Origin: Alterinioella nitratireducens
Lineage (GTDB): Bacteria; Pseudomonadota; Alphaproteobacteria; Rhodobacterales; Rhodobacteraceae
Reading direction: 5' to 3'
Length of the DNA stretch: 64,000 bases
Assembly (NCBI RefSeq): GCF_013155465.1
Contig: NZ_JABJVX010000002.1
Coordinates: 186,001-250,000 of the forward strand
Of this stretch, positions 29,152 to 37,454 are shown piece after piece. Position 1 is the stretch's first letter. Each line of letters starts with the position of its first letter. Made by a program: the position numbers and the translations under genes. The notes beneath the pieces were generated by a model. The model saw nothing but the letters and a program-made list of their open reading frames with translations, had not been told where the DNA came from and ran no database searches.

Positions 29152-29610
29152 TCAGGAGAAAGGCCGCGCGATGACCGAGACAACGATGACGATCAGCAAC
29201 ACGGTCGGCACCTCGTTCCAGATCCGGTAGCTGCGCCCGGAACGGGTGTTTTCCCCCTTGGCGAAGTCCTTGCGGCGCCAGGCCAGCCAATGGTGGAACC
29301 AGGTCATCACCAACACCGCCGCCGCCTTGGTCCAGGGCCAGACATCGCCCCAGTAGACAACACCGGGCGTGAAGACCAGGCCGAGGCCAAACACCCAGGT
29401 GGCGATCATCGCCGGGTTCATGATCGCGCGCAGCAGACGGTATTCCATGGTCTGAAAGAGGGCGTCGGTTTCGGTGCCGGCTCCGACCTTCTCCGCGTGG
29501 TAGACGAAGAGACGCGGCAGGTAGAACAACCCGGCCATCCAGGCGATGACCGAGATGACATGCAAGCTCTTGGTCCAGGGGTAGGCCGCGGCCAGATATT
29601 CACCGATCAT
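29152..29610 (-). CDS. hemJ: Protoporphyrinogen IX oxidase HemJ
   Basis: 152 aa from the ATG at 29610, which has AAGGAG 6 bases upstream; an in-frame ATG five codons earlier (29625) overlaps that ribosome site and is rejected. About four membrane helices. The N-terminal SLHVISVIAWMAGLFYLPRL carries the conserved His used for heme binding, with FVYHAEK and the Trp-rich WPWTKAAAVLVMTWFHH region following. It oxidises protoporphyrinogen IX in heme synthesis at the inner membrane. It is the leftward flank of the replication origin. Confidence 0.92.
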   Translation of the reverse strand: MIGEYLAAAYPWTKSLHVISVIAWMAGLFYLPRLFVYHAEKVGAGTETDALFQTMEYRLLRAIMNPAMIATWVFGLGLVFTPGVVYWGDVWPWTKAAAVLVMTWFHHWLAWRRKDFAKGENTRSGRSYRIWNEVPTVLLIVIVVSVIARPFS

Positions 29611-29625
29611 GTCACACTCCTTCAC

Positions 29626-30026
29626 TGTCCCTCTTCAATAATAAATATTTAAGAAAGAAAAGATGTTGTTGTTGTTGGGCCTCTGGATAACAGGGATAAC
29701 TCGGTTTGGCCGTATCGCTGCACAGACCTGTCCACAGGGCATCCGAGATCCAGGCAAATCTGATCAATCTTGGATCAATTTACTTATAACACTGATACTA
29801 AAAGGAAATATTCAAGAACCATGCCGGATCAATCTGTTGAAAACCTGTGGCCGACTCACGCGGGGCCCCGGTTTCTTCACCGGTCCCGGTGCGACGATTG
29901 CCCCCAAGGGTAACTCCCGCGCAAAAGCGGCATAACCCGGCCAACTTCCGTGGATTTCGCTGAATCGCGCAGTTATACAGATCCCATCCAAGCGGTTTTC
30001 CCGTGACTTGTTCAGAGAGTTATCCA
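29626..30026. other. Candidate chromosomal replication origin (oriC)
   Basis: A 400-base gap between diverging hemJ and maf, AT-rich in a GC-rich region. Imperfect DnaA boxes (consensus TTATNCACA): TTATACAGA at 29973-29981 (8/9), TTATCCAGA on the minus strand at 29682-29690 (8/9), CTGTCCACA at 29728-29736 (7/9), TTATCCAAT at 30020-30028 (7/9). AT-rich unwinding candidates at 29636-29668 and 29757-29818. GATCAATCT occurs at 29762 and 29827, and GATCAATTT at 29773. Two GANTC (CcrM) sites lie near 29853 and 29962. parS, parAB, rho and mnmG on one side and maf-aroE-coaE-dnaQ on the other match the Caulobacter origin order. Gene direction flips here. No box is perfect and dnaA is absent from the window. 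Confidence 0.8.
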
Positions 30027-30623
30027 ATGCCTGCGCTCATCCTCGCCACGGCGTCCGAGGTCCGTCAGTCGCTGCTCAAGCAATCGGGGATCCGGTTCAA
30101 GACGCAGGCCGCCCGGATCGACGAGGCGGCGATCAAGGCCGCGATGCTTCAGGAGGGGGCCACGCCGCATGACATCGCCGATGCCCTGGCCGAATACAAA
30201 GCCCGCAAGGTCTCACAGAAACACGCCGACGCGATGGTGATCGGCTGCGATCAGGTGCTGGAATTTCGTGGCAAGCTGCTTTCCAAACCCAAGAACGTGG
30301 AGGCCGCGATTTCGCAACTGATCGAACTGCGCGGCCACAGCCACAAGCTGCACTCCGCCGTTGTGATCTACGAGAACGAACAACCTGTCTGGCGGCATGT
30401 CGGCCAGGTCCGGCTGGAAATGCGCAACCTCAGCGACGACTACATCGCCCAATACATGAGCCGCAACTGGCCCGGCATCGCCGATTCCGTCGGGGCCTAC
30501 AAGCTGGAGCAGGAGGGCGTGCGCCTCTTCTCGCGGGTCGAGGGCGACTATTTCACCGTTCTGGGTTTGCCATTGCTGGAGCTGATCGGTTACCTGACCC
30601 AGAGGGGGGTGATCGAGGGATGA
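30027..30623 (+). CDS. maf: Nucleoside triphosphate pyrophosphatase, Maf family
   Basis: 198 aa. Maf proteins hydrolyse non-canonical or excess NTPs (dTTP, UTP or 7-methyl-GTP depending on subfamily). PALILATASEVRQSLLKQSG is the family N-terminus (ASxSxxR-like). VIGCDQVLEFRGKLLSKPKN contains the catalytic Asp region and IADSVGAYKLEQEG follows. I chose the ATG at 30027; the frame is open back to a GTG at 30003, which lies in the origin. First gene to the right of the origin; its stop overlaps aroE in ATGA. Subfamily (YhdE or YceF type) not determinable with confidence. Confidence 0.92.
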   Translation: MPALILATASEVRQSLLKQSGIRFKTQAARIDEAAIKAAMLQEGATPHDIADALAEYKARKVSQKHADAMVIGCDQVLEFRGKLLSKPKNVEAAISQLIELRGHSHKLHSAVVIYENEQPVWRHVGQVRLEMRNLSDDYIAQYMSRNWPGIADSVGAYKLEQEGVRLFSRVEGDYFTVLGLPLLELIGYLTQRGVIEG

Positions 30624-31456
30624 GTGACAAATTGCTGCTTGCCGGTGTGATCGGCGATCCGATCGCGCATAGCCGCTCGCCCCGGTTGCATGGCCATTGG
30701 CTGGATCGCTATGGCATAGACGGGCATTACGTGCCGCTGCATGTAACGCGCGACAATCTGCATGAAACGCTGCGCCTGTTGCCGGAACTTGGGTTTTCCG
30801 GCGTCAACGTCACCATCCCGCACAAGGAAACCGTGTTGCAGATCGCCGATGGCGTGACCGACCGCGCGGCGCTGATCGGGGCGGCGAACACGCTGACCTT
30901 CACGGCGAACGGGCGTTTGCAGGCGGATAATACCGACGGCGCGGGCTTTATCGAGAACGTGAAACAATACACCCCCGGCTGGCGCGCCGACGAGGGGGCC
31001 GCGCTGGTCCTGGGTGCCGGCGGCGCGGCGCGGGCGATTGTTTGCACCCTGCTGGCCGAGGGATGCCCGCATATCTTCCTGGTCAACCGCACCCGCAGCC
31101 GCGCCGACGCGCTGCACCAGCATTTCGGCGCGCGGGTGCAGGTCACGGACTGGACCCGCATTCCCGATGTGTTGCCCGACACGGCGTTTCTTGTGAATAC
31201 CACCTCGCTTGGCATGGCGGGCGGCCAGCCGCTGCATATCAACCTCGACAATCTCTACCCGCGCACGGTCGTGGCCGATATTGTCTATAACCCGCTGGAA
31301 ACCGACCTCCTGCGCGATGCGGCTGCGATCGGCTGCCATGTTGTCGATGGCTTGGGAATGCTGCTGCATCAGGCGGCCCCCGGTTTCGAGCGCTGGTTCG
31401 GCAAGAAGCCCGAGGTTGACGACGAATTGCGCGCGGTGATGTTGGGGCAGGAATGA
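30620..31456 (+). CDS. aroE: Shikimate dehydrogenase (NADP+)
   Basis: 278 aa. Reduces 3-dehydroshikimate to shikimate in aromatic amino acid synthesis. N-terminal substrate domain: [16 protein letters not shown] (shikimate contacts), VNVTIPHKE, and [14 protein letters not shown]-binding domain: [17 protein letters not shown], then [12 protein letters not shown] with Asn-Arg-Thr, the NADP phosphate-binding triad. [10 protein letters not shown] and [12 protein letters not shown] close the site. ATGA overlap on both sides shows tight maf-aroE-coaE coupling. Confidence 0.96.
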   Translation: MSDKLLLAGVIGDPIAHSRSPRLHGHWLDRYGIDGHYVPLHVTRDNLHETLRLLPELGFSGVNVTIPHKETVLQIADGVTDRAALIGAANTLTFTANGRLQADNTDGAGFIENVKQYTPGWRADEGAALVLGAGGAARAIVCTLLAEGCPHIFLVNRTRSRADALHQHFGARVQVTDWTRIPDVLPDTAFLVNTTSLGMAGGQPLHINLDNLYPRTVVADIVYNPLETDLLRDAAAIGCHVVDGLGMLLHQAAPGFERWFGKKPEVDDELRAVMLGQE

Positions 31457-32040
31457 GCTTTGTCCTGGGTCTCACCGGCTCCATCGGGATGGGCAAGACG
31501 ACCACGGCCAATTTCTTTCGCCGCGCCGGTGTGCCGGTCTGGGATGCTGACGCGGCGGTGCATCGCCTCTATCAGGCGGGTGGCGCGGCGGGGCCCGAGA
31601 TCGCCGAAATCTGCCCCCAGGCGGTGACGGACGGTGCCGTGGATCGCGGGGCGCTCAAGGATTGGATGGCGCGTGACGACACGGCCCTGAAACAGATCGA
31701 GGCCATCGTGCATCCCCTCGTCGCGCAGGACCGCGCCGATTTCCTGGCGGCGCATTCCGATGCCCCGCTGGTGGTCCTCGATATCCCCTTGCTCTATGAA
31801 ACCGGCGCGGCGGATGCGATGGACGCGGTTCTTGTGGTCTCGGTCGATGCCACGGAACAGCGCCGCCGCGTGCTGGAGCGGCCCGGCATGACCGAAAAGA
31901 CATTCGCTTCGATCCTCGCCCGCCAGGTTCCGGATCGTGAAAAAAGGCAACGGGCAGACTATGTTATCGAAACCTACGACCGTGACGTGACGCGGCAGAA
32001 GGTGGATGCGTTGATCGACAACCTGACGAAAGGCATGTGA
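31453..32040 (+). CDS. coaE: Dephospho-CoA kinase
   Basis: 195 aa. Last step of coenzyme A synthesis. The P-loop [20 protein letters not shown] sits at residues ~6-25; [14 protein letters not shown] is the substrate motif, [14 protein letters not shown] is the family signature, and [16 protein letters not shown] the lid/adenine region. ATGA overlap with aroE; TGATG overlap with dnaQ. Confidence 0.96.
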   Translation: MSFVLGLTGSIGMGKTTTANFFRRAGVPVWDADAAVHRLYQAGGAAGPEIAEICPQAVTDGAVDRGALKDWMARDDTALKQIEAIVHPLVAQDRADFLAAHSDAPLVVLDIPLLYETGAADAMDAVLVVSVDATEQRRRVLERPGMTEKTFASILARQVPDREKRQRADYVIETYDRDVTRQKVDALIDNLTKGM

Positions 32041-32729
32041 TGCGGCAGATCGTTCTGGATACCGAAACCACGGGGTTCGAACCGGCAGAAGGCGACCGGA
32101 TCGTCGAGATCGGGGGGGTTGAGTTGCTCAACCACATGCCCACGGGCCGGGTCTATCACCAATATATCAACCCCGAGCGGGCGATGCCGGAATCGGCCTT
32201 TGCGGTCCATGGCTTGGGCGATGAATTCCTGCGCGACAAGCCGGTCTTCCGCGCCATCGCACAGGAGTTTCTGGATTTCGTCGGCGACGCGCAGCTGGTC
32301 ATTCACAATGCGGGCTTCGACATGAAGTTCCTGAACGCCGAGCTGGAATGGGCGAAATTGCGCAAGCTGCCCGACACCCAGGCGCTGGACACGCTGGCCA
32401 TCGCGCGCAAGAAATTCCCCGGCTCGCCCGCATCCCTCGATGCGCTCTGCCGTCGCTTCGGGATCGACAATTCCGCGCGTGAGAAGCACGGCGCACTGCT
32501 CGATTCCGAGATCCTGGCCGAGGTCTATCTGGAACTGATCGGCGGTCGGCAACCGGGTTTGGTGCTGAACACACGCAGCCGCGATCAGGGGCTAGGACAG
32601 GATACCGAGAGCTGGCGCCCCCGGCCCCGTCCGACCCCGCTGCCATCCCGTCTTACAGAAGAAGAAGCCGCCGCCCATGCCGCCTTTGTAGACGAGTTGG
32701 GCGACGGCGCTGTCTGGAACCGGTCTTAG
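32040..32729 (+). CDS. dnaQ: DNA polymerase III epsilon subunit (3'-5' exonuclease)
   Basis: 229 aa from the ATG at 32040 (overlapping the coaE TGA; a GTG one codon earlier is possible). Proofreading exonuclease of the replicative polymerase. DEDDh motifs: ExoI VLDTETTGF near residues 5-12, ExoII HNAGFDMKFL near 90-98, ExoIII REKHGALLDSEILAEVY near 150-165 with the general-base His. C-terminal ~45 residues probably bind the alpha subunit. Ends at the second copy of the 45-bp repeat. Confidence 0.96.
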   Translation: MRQIVLDTETTGFEPAEGDRIVEIGGVELLNHMPTGRVYHQYINPERAMPESAFAVHGLGDEFLRDKPVFRAIAQEFLDFVGDAQLVIHNAGFDMKFLNAELEWAKLRKLPDTQALDTLAIARKKFPGSPASLDALCRRFGIDNSAREKHGALLDSEILAEVYLELIGGRQPGLVLNTRSRDQGLGQDTESWRPRPRPTPLPSRLTEEEAAAHAAFVDELGDGAVWNRS

Positions 32730-32735
32730 AGTCGC

Positions 32736-32780
32736 ATGTCCGAGAGGCTCAAAACCGGTTCCCACTTTTGAGCGACATGC
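32736..32780. repeat. Structured 45-bp interspersed repeat, copy B (inverted relative to A)
   Basis: It fills the 52-base convergent gap between dnaQ and secB. Outer arms GCATGTC (32734-32740) and GACATGC (32774-32780) and inner arms GCTCAAAA / TTTTGAGC are all perfect; a one-sided CGAGAG bulge separates them. It matches copy A at 43 of 45 positions. Confidence 0.87.
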
Positions 32781-32781
32781 T

Positions 32782-33291
32782 TCAGGCGTCGGCGTGCGGC
32801 TTGGCCTGCGCGCGGCGGGCCAGATCGTTGCGGTAAACCTGGATGAAATCGACATTGTCGAGGTTTAGCGCCGGGAAACCGCCATCGCGGGTCACGTCGG
32901 ACACGATGCGCCGGACGTAAGGAAACAGCATCCGCGGACATTCGATATGCAGGAACGGGTGCAACTGCTGCTGCTTGATGTTCTCGATCTGGAAGATCCC
33001 GGCGTATTCCATCTCGATCAGGAAAATCTGCTGGTTGTCTTCCTTGGTCTTGCTGTCGATCTTCAGCTTGATCACCACGTCATACTGGTTCTCGGTCTGA
33101 CGCTTGCGCCCCTCGACGCCGATCTGCATCTGCACCTCGGGCTGCGTATTGCCCTGCACGCCTTTCTGTGCGGCGATATTCTCGAAGGACAGATCGCGGA
33201 CGAACTGGCCCAGGATCTGCATCTTCGGCATCACCGGCGCATCCTGCCCGGCGGTGGTTTCCGGGCTTTCGGCCCCGTTTTCTTCGGCCAT
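32782..33291 (-). CDS. secB: Protein-export chaperone SecB
   Basis: 169 aa. Tetrameric chaperone that holds preproteins unfolded for SecA. Conserved core: MQILGQFVRDLSFENIAAQK, VQMQIGVEGRK, IEMEYAGIFQIENI, HIECPRMLFPYVRRIVSDVTRDGGFPALNLDNVDF. The P-RMLFPY motif is the SecA/substrate signature. GGGAGA precedes the ATG. It is upstream of none of the right-side operon but adjacent to fxsA; that dnaQ-secB-fxsA order is conserved in alphaproteobacteria. Confidence 0.97.
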   Translation of the reverse strand: MAEENGAESPETTAGQDAPVMPKMQILGQFVRDLSFENIAAQKGVQGNTQPEVQMQIGVEGRKRQTENQYDVVIKLKIDSKTKEDNQQIFLIEMEYAGIFQIENIKQQQLHPFLHIECPRMLFPYVRRIVSDVTRDGGFPALNLDNVDFIQVYRNDLARRAQAKPHADA

Positions 33292-33345
33292 CAGGCTCTC
33301 CCATCAAATGTTCATGGCGCGGTTTACCAGACCCGTCTGGGGGCC

Positions 33346-33813
33346 TCAATGCCTGGTCAGGTCCGTGGGGCCGCGCCGCTCGCTCCCCTCGACCTCGTAG
33401 TCGCCGTCGATCACATCGTCGTCGGGCCGCGCGCGCCAGCGCTCCTGCCCTGACACGACCGAGCGGACCTCGATCCGCTTGCCGATCTGGCGCATCACGA
33501 AACGGCGCACGCCCGGAAACAGCAGCGCAAAGCCAAGCGCGTCGGTGAAAAACCCCGGCGTCAGCAAGAGCGCGCCGGAAAACAGGATCATCGCGCCATG
33601 GGCCAGCGGCTCGGTCGGGTCGGTCAGGTCATTGAAACTGCGCTGCAATTTCGCCAATGCCTGTGCGCCCTGCGACTTCACCATCATCGTGCCTGCAAAC
33701 GCCGTGGCGACCACGATGGCCAGCGTCGGCCACAGGCCAAGCCAGCCGCCGACCTGGATGAACAGGGCGATCTCGAGGATCGGCACACCGACGAAAAGAA
33801 AAAACAGCCACAT
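33346..33813 (-). CDS. fxsA: FxsA family membrane protein
   Basis: 155 aa. The N-terminus WLFFLFVGVPILEIALFIQVG and a following glycine-rich helix (LGLWPTLAIVVATAFAGTMMV) are the FxsA signature; a third hydrophobic stretch is GAMILFSGALLLTPGFFTDALGF. The C-terminal tail is cytoplasmic and charged. In E. coli, FxsA relieves F-plasmid exclusion of phage T7; its normal role is unknown. Reads divergently from the Tim44-like gene. Confidence 0.88.
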   Translation of the reverse strand: MWLFFLFVGVPILEIALFIQVGGWLGLWPTLAIVVATAFAGTMMVKSQGAQALAKLQRSFNDLTDPTEPLAHGAMILFSGALLLTPGFFTDALGFALLFPGVRRFVMRQIGKRIEVRSVVSGQERWRARPDDDVIDGDYEVEGSERRGPTDLTRH

Positions 33814-33944
33814 ATGCGTTCCTTTCTGGCCAAAAGGGCGGAAACTCGCGGCTCTGCCACATGGACTTGCCCGTCCCCCGTGCCTACATATGTGTGATTG
33901 GTCCGAATATGTAAGGCCACAACCGAGACAAGAGGTGTCCCGCG
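33814..33944. other. Divergent control region with TACATAT inverted repeat
   Basis: 131 bases between fxsA and the Tim44-like gene. TACATAT (33885-33891) and ATATGTA (33907-33913) form a perfect 7-bp inverted repeat with a 15-base spacer. Its position between divergent starts suggests a regulator-binding site. No confident -35/-10 pair was found. Confidence 0.4.
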
Positions 33945-34607
33945 ATGAATTCTTCGCTTCTGCAATTGCTGGTGCTGGCCGGGATCGCGATATTCCTGAT
34001 CCTCAAGCTGCGCAGCGTGTTGGGCACGCGGGAAGGCCACGAATCGGAACCTATGCGCCCGGTGGAGCGCAGCCGCCCCGACCGTCGCCGCGATTTCGAG
34101 GTGATCGAGGGCGGCCCCGACCGTGACATCACCGATCATGTCGAGGATGGCAGCAATTCGGCCAAGGCGCTGGCCGCGATGAAGATGGCCGAACCCGGCT
34201 TCAGCGTCTCGGAATTCCTGGGCGGTGCGCGCGGCGCCTATGAAATGATCCTGATGGCGTTCGAGAACGGTGATGTCGACGGGCTGCGCCCCTTCCTGGC
34301 CGATGACGTGATGGAGACGTTCGAATCCGTCATATCCGAGCGCGAGGCGCAGGGCCTGACAATCGACGCCAATTTCGTCGGTGTGCGCGAATTGACCCTG
34401 CAGGAGGCCGAATTTGACCGCGCCACCAGCGAGGCGCAGATCACCATCCGCTTCGTCGGCGAACTGACCTCGGTCGTGCGCAATGCCGAGGGCGAGGTTG
34501 TCGAAGGCGACCCCAACGCCATCAAGCGGCAGCGCGATATCTGGACCTTTGCCCGCGAGATGGGCAGCGACAACCCGAACTGGGTCCTGGTTGCCACTGG
34601 CGGATGA
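33945..34607 (+). CDS. Tim44-like domain protein (TimA type)
   Basis: 220 aa. One N-terminal membrane anchor (residues 5-25, LLQLLVLAGIAIFLILKLRSV), a low-complexity linker, then a Tim44-like domain from about 85 (EFLGGARGAYEMILMAFENGDVDGLRPFL; VMETFESVISEREAQGL; ITIRFVGELTSVVRN; WTFAREMGSDNPNWVLVATGG). The mitochondrial Tim44 relative in alphaproteobacteria is linked to inner-membrane protein homeostasis. It begins a run with mltA and smr separated by 3-base gaps and lies next to secB/fxsA, as is usual. Confidence 0.88.
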   Translation: MNSSLLQLLVLAGIAIFLILKLRSVLGTREGHESEPMRPVERSRPDRRRDFEVIEGGPDRDITDHVEDGSNSAKALAAMKMAEPGFSVSEFLGGARGAYEMILMAFENGDVDGLRPFLADDVMETFESVISEREAQGLTIDANFVGVRELTLQEAEFDRATSEAQITIRFVGELTSVVRNAEGEVVEGDPNAIKRQRDIWTFAREMGSDNPNWVLVATGG

Positions 34608-34610
34608 CCC

Positions 34611-35636
34611 ATGCGCGGCGGGCTGATAGCACTGCTGGTATCGCTTATCGCCAGCATCGGAACGCCCGCCATGCCCCAGGTTAGTGCCGAGATCCTCCGT
34701 TTCGACGATCTCGACGGTTGGGCCGAGGATGATCACGAGGCCGCGCTCGACGTGTTCCTGAACACCTGCCCCGACATGACGGATGGCGAGTGGCTCCGCC
34801 TCTGTGCACTTGCCCAACAACGCCCCGCCGCCCGCACGTTTTTCGAGCTGTTCTTCCGCCCCGTGATGTACGGCGGCGAAGGTGACGCGCTCTTTACCGG
34901 ATATTTCGAGCCTGAGCTTGACGGCTCGCGCGTGCGCACGGGGCGCTTTCGCTACCCGGTCTATCGCCTGCCCCCCGAGGTCACTGGCCTCTGGCGCACG
35001 CGGCAGGAGATCGAGGAGAGCGGCGTGCTGGAGGGTCGCGGGCTGGAGATCGCCTGGGTCGACGATTCGGTCGAGCTGTTCTTTCTGCAAGTCCAGGGGT
35101 CGGGCCGCATCCGCCTGCGCGACGGATCGGTGATCCGGGTCGGCTATGGCGGGCGCAACGGGCATGAATACCGCTCGGTCGGGCAGGAACTGGTCCGGCG
35201 TGGCATCTACCAGCCGCATCAGGTCTCGGCGCAGGTGATCCGTAACTGGGTGCGGCGCAATCCCGTCGAGGGGCGCGCCCTGCTGTATCACAACCCCTCC
35301 TACGTCTTCTTCCGCGTCATCCGCACCCGCAACCCGGAGGATGGCCCGCTTGGTGCGATGAACCGCTCCATCACCACCATGCGCAGCATTGCGGTCGATC
35401 CCGATTTCACGCCCCTCGGTGCGCCGGTCTGGATCGAGAAGGATGGCGAAGCCCCCCTGCGCCGCTTGATGATCGCGCAGGACACCGGGTCCGCCATTCA
35501 GGGGCCGCAACGCGCCGACATCTTCTACGGCACCGGCGACGCGGCGGGGCGCGAGGCGGGCCGCATCCGCGACCCTGGCCGGATGATCGTTCTCTTGCCG
35601 ATCGAACTTGCCAATCTGGCCGTGCCGGAGGCTTGA
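34611..35636 (+). CDS. mltA: Membrane-bound lytic murein transglycosylase A
   Basis: 341 aa. Cleaves peptidoglycan between MurNAc and GlcNAc, leaving 1,6-anhydro ends. A signal peptide is present (GGLIALLVSLIASIG, residues 3-17) but no lipobox cysteine is evident. The MltA domain has LFTGYFEPELDGS near residues 93-106. The C-terminal 3D (double-psi) region has MRSIAVDPDFTPLGAPVWIE and AQDTGSAIQGPQRADIFYGTG with the catalytic Asp motif. It overlaps none; Tim44 ends 3 bases before and smr starts 3 bases after. Confidence 0.95.
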   Translation: MRGGLIALLVSLIASIGTPAMPQVSAEILRFDDLDGWAEDDHEAALDVFLNTCPDMTDGEWLRLCALAQQRPAARTFFELFFRPVMYGGEGDALFTGYFEPELDGSRVRTGRFRYPVYRLPPEVTGLWRTRQEIEESGVLEGRGLEIAWVDDSVELFFLQVQGSGRIRLRDGSVIRVGYGGRNGHEYRSVGQELVRRGIYQPHQVSAQVIRNWVRRNPVEGRALLYHNPSYVFFRVIRTRNPEDGPLGAMNRSITTMRSIAVDPDFTPLGAPVWIEKDGEAPLRRLMIAQDTGSAIQGPQRADIFYGTGDAAGREAGRIRDPGRMIVLLPIELANLAVPEA

Positions 35637-35639
35637 GCC

Positions 35640-36245
35640 ATGGCCCGACGCCCGCCCAGGACGCTCAGCAATGAGGACAGGAAACTGTGGTCCGCCGTCG
35701 CCAAGACCGTGACGCGCAATGCGCAGCCCAAGAAACCCGTTCTTGACCAATCGCGTCCAAAACCGAAACCGACACCGGCCAGGACGCCGGAGCCGGATTT
35801 CAAGGTGCAGGATTTCCGCATCGGTGAGACCGCGCCGCCCGCCCTGCCCGGCCACCGCCTGTCCCCGTCGATCTCGGACCGTCTGGCCGCGGCGCCCGTC
35901 CGCATGGATCACGCCACCCACAAGAAGATGAAACGCGGCAAGCTGAGCCCCGAGGGCCGGATCGACCTGCACGGCATGACATTGGATCAGGCGCATCCCG
36001 CGCTGATCGGTTTCATCCAGCGCGCGCAGGCGCAGGGCAAGCGGTTGGTCCTGGTGATCACCGGCAAGGGCAAACATCGCGACGATCCCGGCCCGATCCC
36101 CGCGCGCCGCGGCGTGTTGAAACACCAGGTTCCCGCCTGGCTGCGCGCGGCCCCCCTGTCGGGGCTGGTCCTGGAAATCCGCGAGGCGCACCTGCGCCAT
36201 GGAGGCGCTGGCGCCTATTACGTCTATCTACGCCGCTCGCGCTAG
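35640..36245 (+). CDS. Smr domain protein (MutS2-type endonuclease domain)
   Basis: 201 aa. A basic, proline-rich N-terminal ~100 residues lead to a C-terminal Smr domain: GRIDLHGMTLDQAHPALIGFI (LDLHG) near residues 103-123, LVLVITGKGKH (TGKG) near 138, then a C-terminal helix. Smr domains nick or bind branched DNA or RNA; free-standing Smr proteins are of uncertain function. Last gene of the Tim44-mltA-smr run. It overlaps the convergent MFS gene by 18 bases. Confidence 0.88.
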   Translation: MARRPPRTLSNEDRKLWSAVAKTVTRNAQPKKPVLDQSRPKPKPTPARTPEPDFKVQDFRIGETAPPALPGHRLSPSISDRLAAAPVRMDHATHKKMKRGKLSPEGRIDLHGMTLDQAHPALIGFIQRAQAQGKRLVLVITGKGKHRDDPGPIPARRGVLKHQVPAWLRAAPLSGLVLEIREAHLRHGGAGAYYVYLRRSR

Positions 36246-37454
36246 ACTGGGGCGGGCGCGGATCACGCCAAAGGTCAGGAGAAGCGACGATGCGATGAAC
36301 CAGACGGCAATCCCTGACATTTGCGTCGTGAACGGCATGCCCGCGTCGATCAACAGCCCCGTGATCGCCGGTCCGATGGCCGACCCGAGGACCATTGCCG
36401 CCGTCGCCACCGCCTTGATCCCGCCCAGGTTGCGGGTGCCGTAGAACTCGGCCCAGAAGGCGGCGGGCAGTGTGGCGTTCGCGCCCGAGGTTACACCCAT
36501 CAGCGCATAGGCCAGCGCCGCGCCAAAGAGGCTCTCGGCGCTGGCCATGACGAGGAAGCTGAGCGCGATGGGAACCTGATACCAGGGCATCAGCCGCGCG
36601 GTGCCGAACCGGTCGATGGCCCATCCCGACAGCAGCATGAACACCGTCACCACGGTGGTGTAGAGAGGGAACAGCGCGACAAAGGACACATGGCTCCATC
36701 CCTTCATCTCCGACAGGTGAACCTGCTGGAAAAACAGGGCGGTTACAAAGGCGGACGGGCCCATGATGGCGGGAAGCATGCACCAGAACAGCGGGTGGCG
36801 CAGCATCTGGCCGCGGGTCCAGTGGCGGTCCTGCATCCCCGTGACATTGTCCGATTCCGCCAGCGATTGCGGCGTACGCTCCTGCCTCAGCAGCCGGTGC
36901 ATCAGCGGCACCACCATCAGCACGAACAGCCCCGCCGCCAGCCACAGAAGCCGCCAGTCGACAAAGGCCATGACCCAGACGAAAAGCAGCGGCAGCAGCG
37001 CCTCGCCCAGGGCGATCCCGGTTCCCGCCACGGCCAGCGCCCGACCCCGCGTCGCCACGAACCAGCGCGCCATGGCGACCGTGGCGATGTGGCTGGTCAT
37101 GCCCTGCCCGGTCAGCCGCAGCAGGAAGATCGACACCGGCAACAGCCAGCCCCAGGGGTTTCCGGCCATGACGACAGAGGCCCCGGCAAGGCCAAGCAGC
37201 ACAACAACCCCCAGGTTCCTGACGCGAAACCGGTCGGTCAGCGCGCCCGACCACAACATCACCGCCGCCGAGGCCGCGGTGCCGATGGAATAGATCACGC
37301 CCCACTGCCCATGGCTGAGCGAAAATTCCTCCATGATCTGACCCGCGAAGATCGAGATAAAGAAGGTCTGTCCAAAGCTGGAGGTGAAGGCCAGAAGCCC
37401 GCCCGCAAAAAGAAACGCCGCATTGTCGCGCAGGAAGGTCGTGAACGGCGTCAT
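36228..37454 (-). CDS. MFS transporter
   Basis: 408 aa from the ATG at 37454, which overlaps the upstream hydrolase stop in ATGA. Codons further upstream are the hydrolase read in another frame. Twelve hydrophobic stretches; the loop 2-3 motif appears as GALTDRFRVRNLG, an MFS A-motif variant, and GWAIDRFGTARL repeats it in the second half. Substrate unknown. Coupled to the lipoprotein hydrolase, so the pair may act together. Convergent with smr. Confidence 0.85.
   Translation of the reverse strand: MTPFTTFLRDNAAFLFAGGLLAFTSSFGQTFFISIFAGQIMEEFSLSHGQWGVIYSIGTAASAAVMLWSGALTDRFRVRNLGVVVLLGLAGASVVMAGNPWGWLLPVSIFLLRLTGQGMTSHIATVAMARWFVATRGRALAVAGTGIALGEALLPLLFVWVMAFVDWRLLWLAAGLFVLMVVPLMHRLLRQERTPQSLAESDNVTGMQDRHWTRGQMLRHPLFWCMLPAIMGPSAFVTALFFQQVHLSEMKGWSHVSFVALFPLYTTVVTVFMLLSGWAIDRFGTARLMPWYQVPIALSFLVMASAESLFGAALAYALMGVTSGANATLPAAFWAEFYGTRNLGGIKAVATAAMVLGSAIGPAITGLLIDAGMPFTTQMSGIAVWFIASSLLLTFGVIRARPSLARAA

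Noticed and set aside
29691-29699. CAGGGATAA as a DnaA box
   Set aside because: Only TTATCC of the nine positions match; counted as background beside the stronger boxes.
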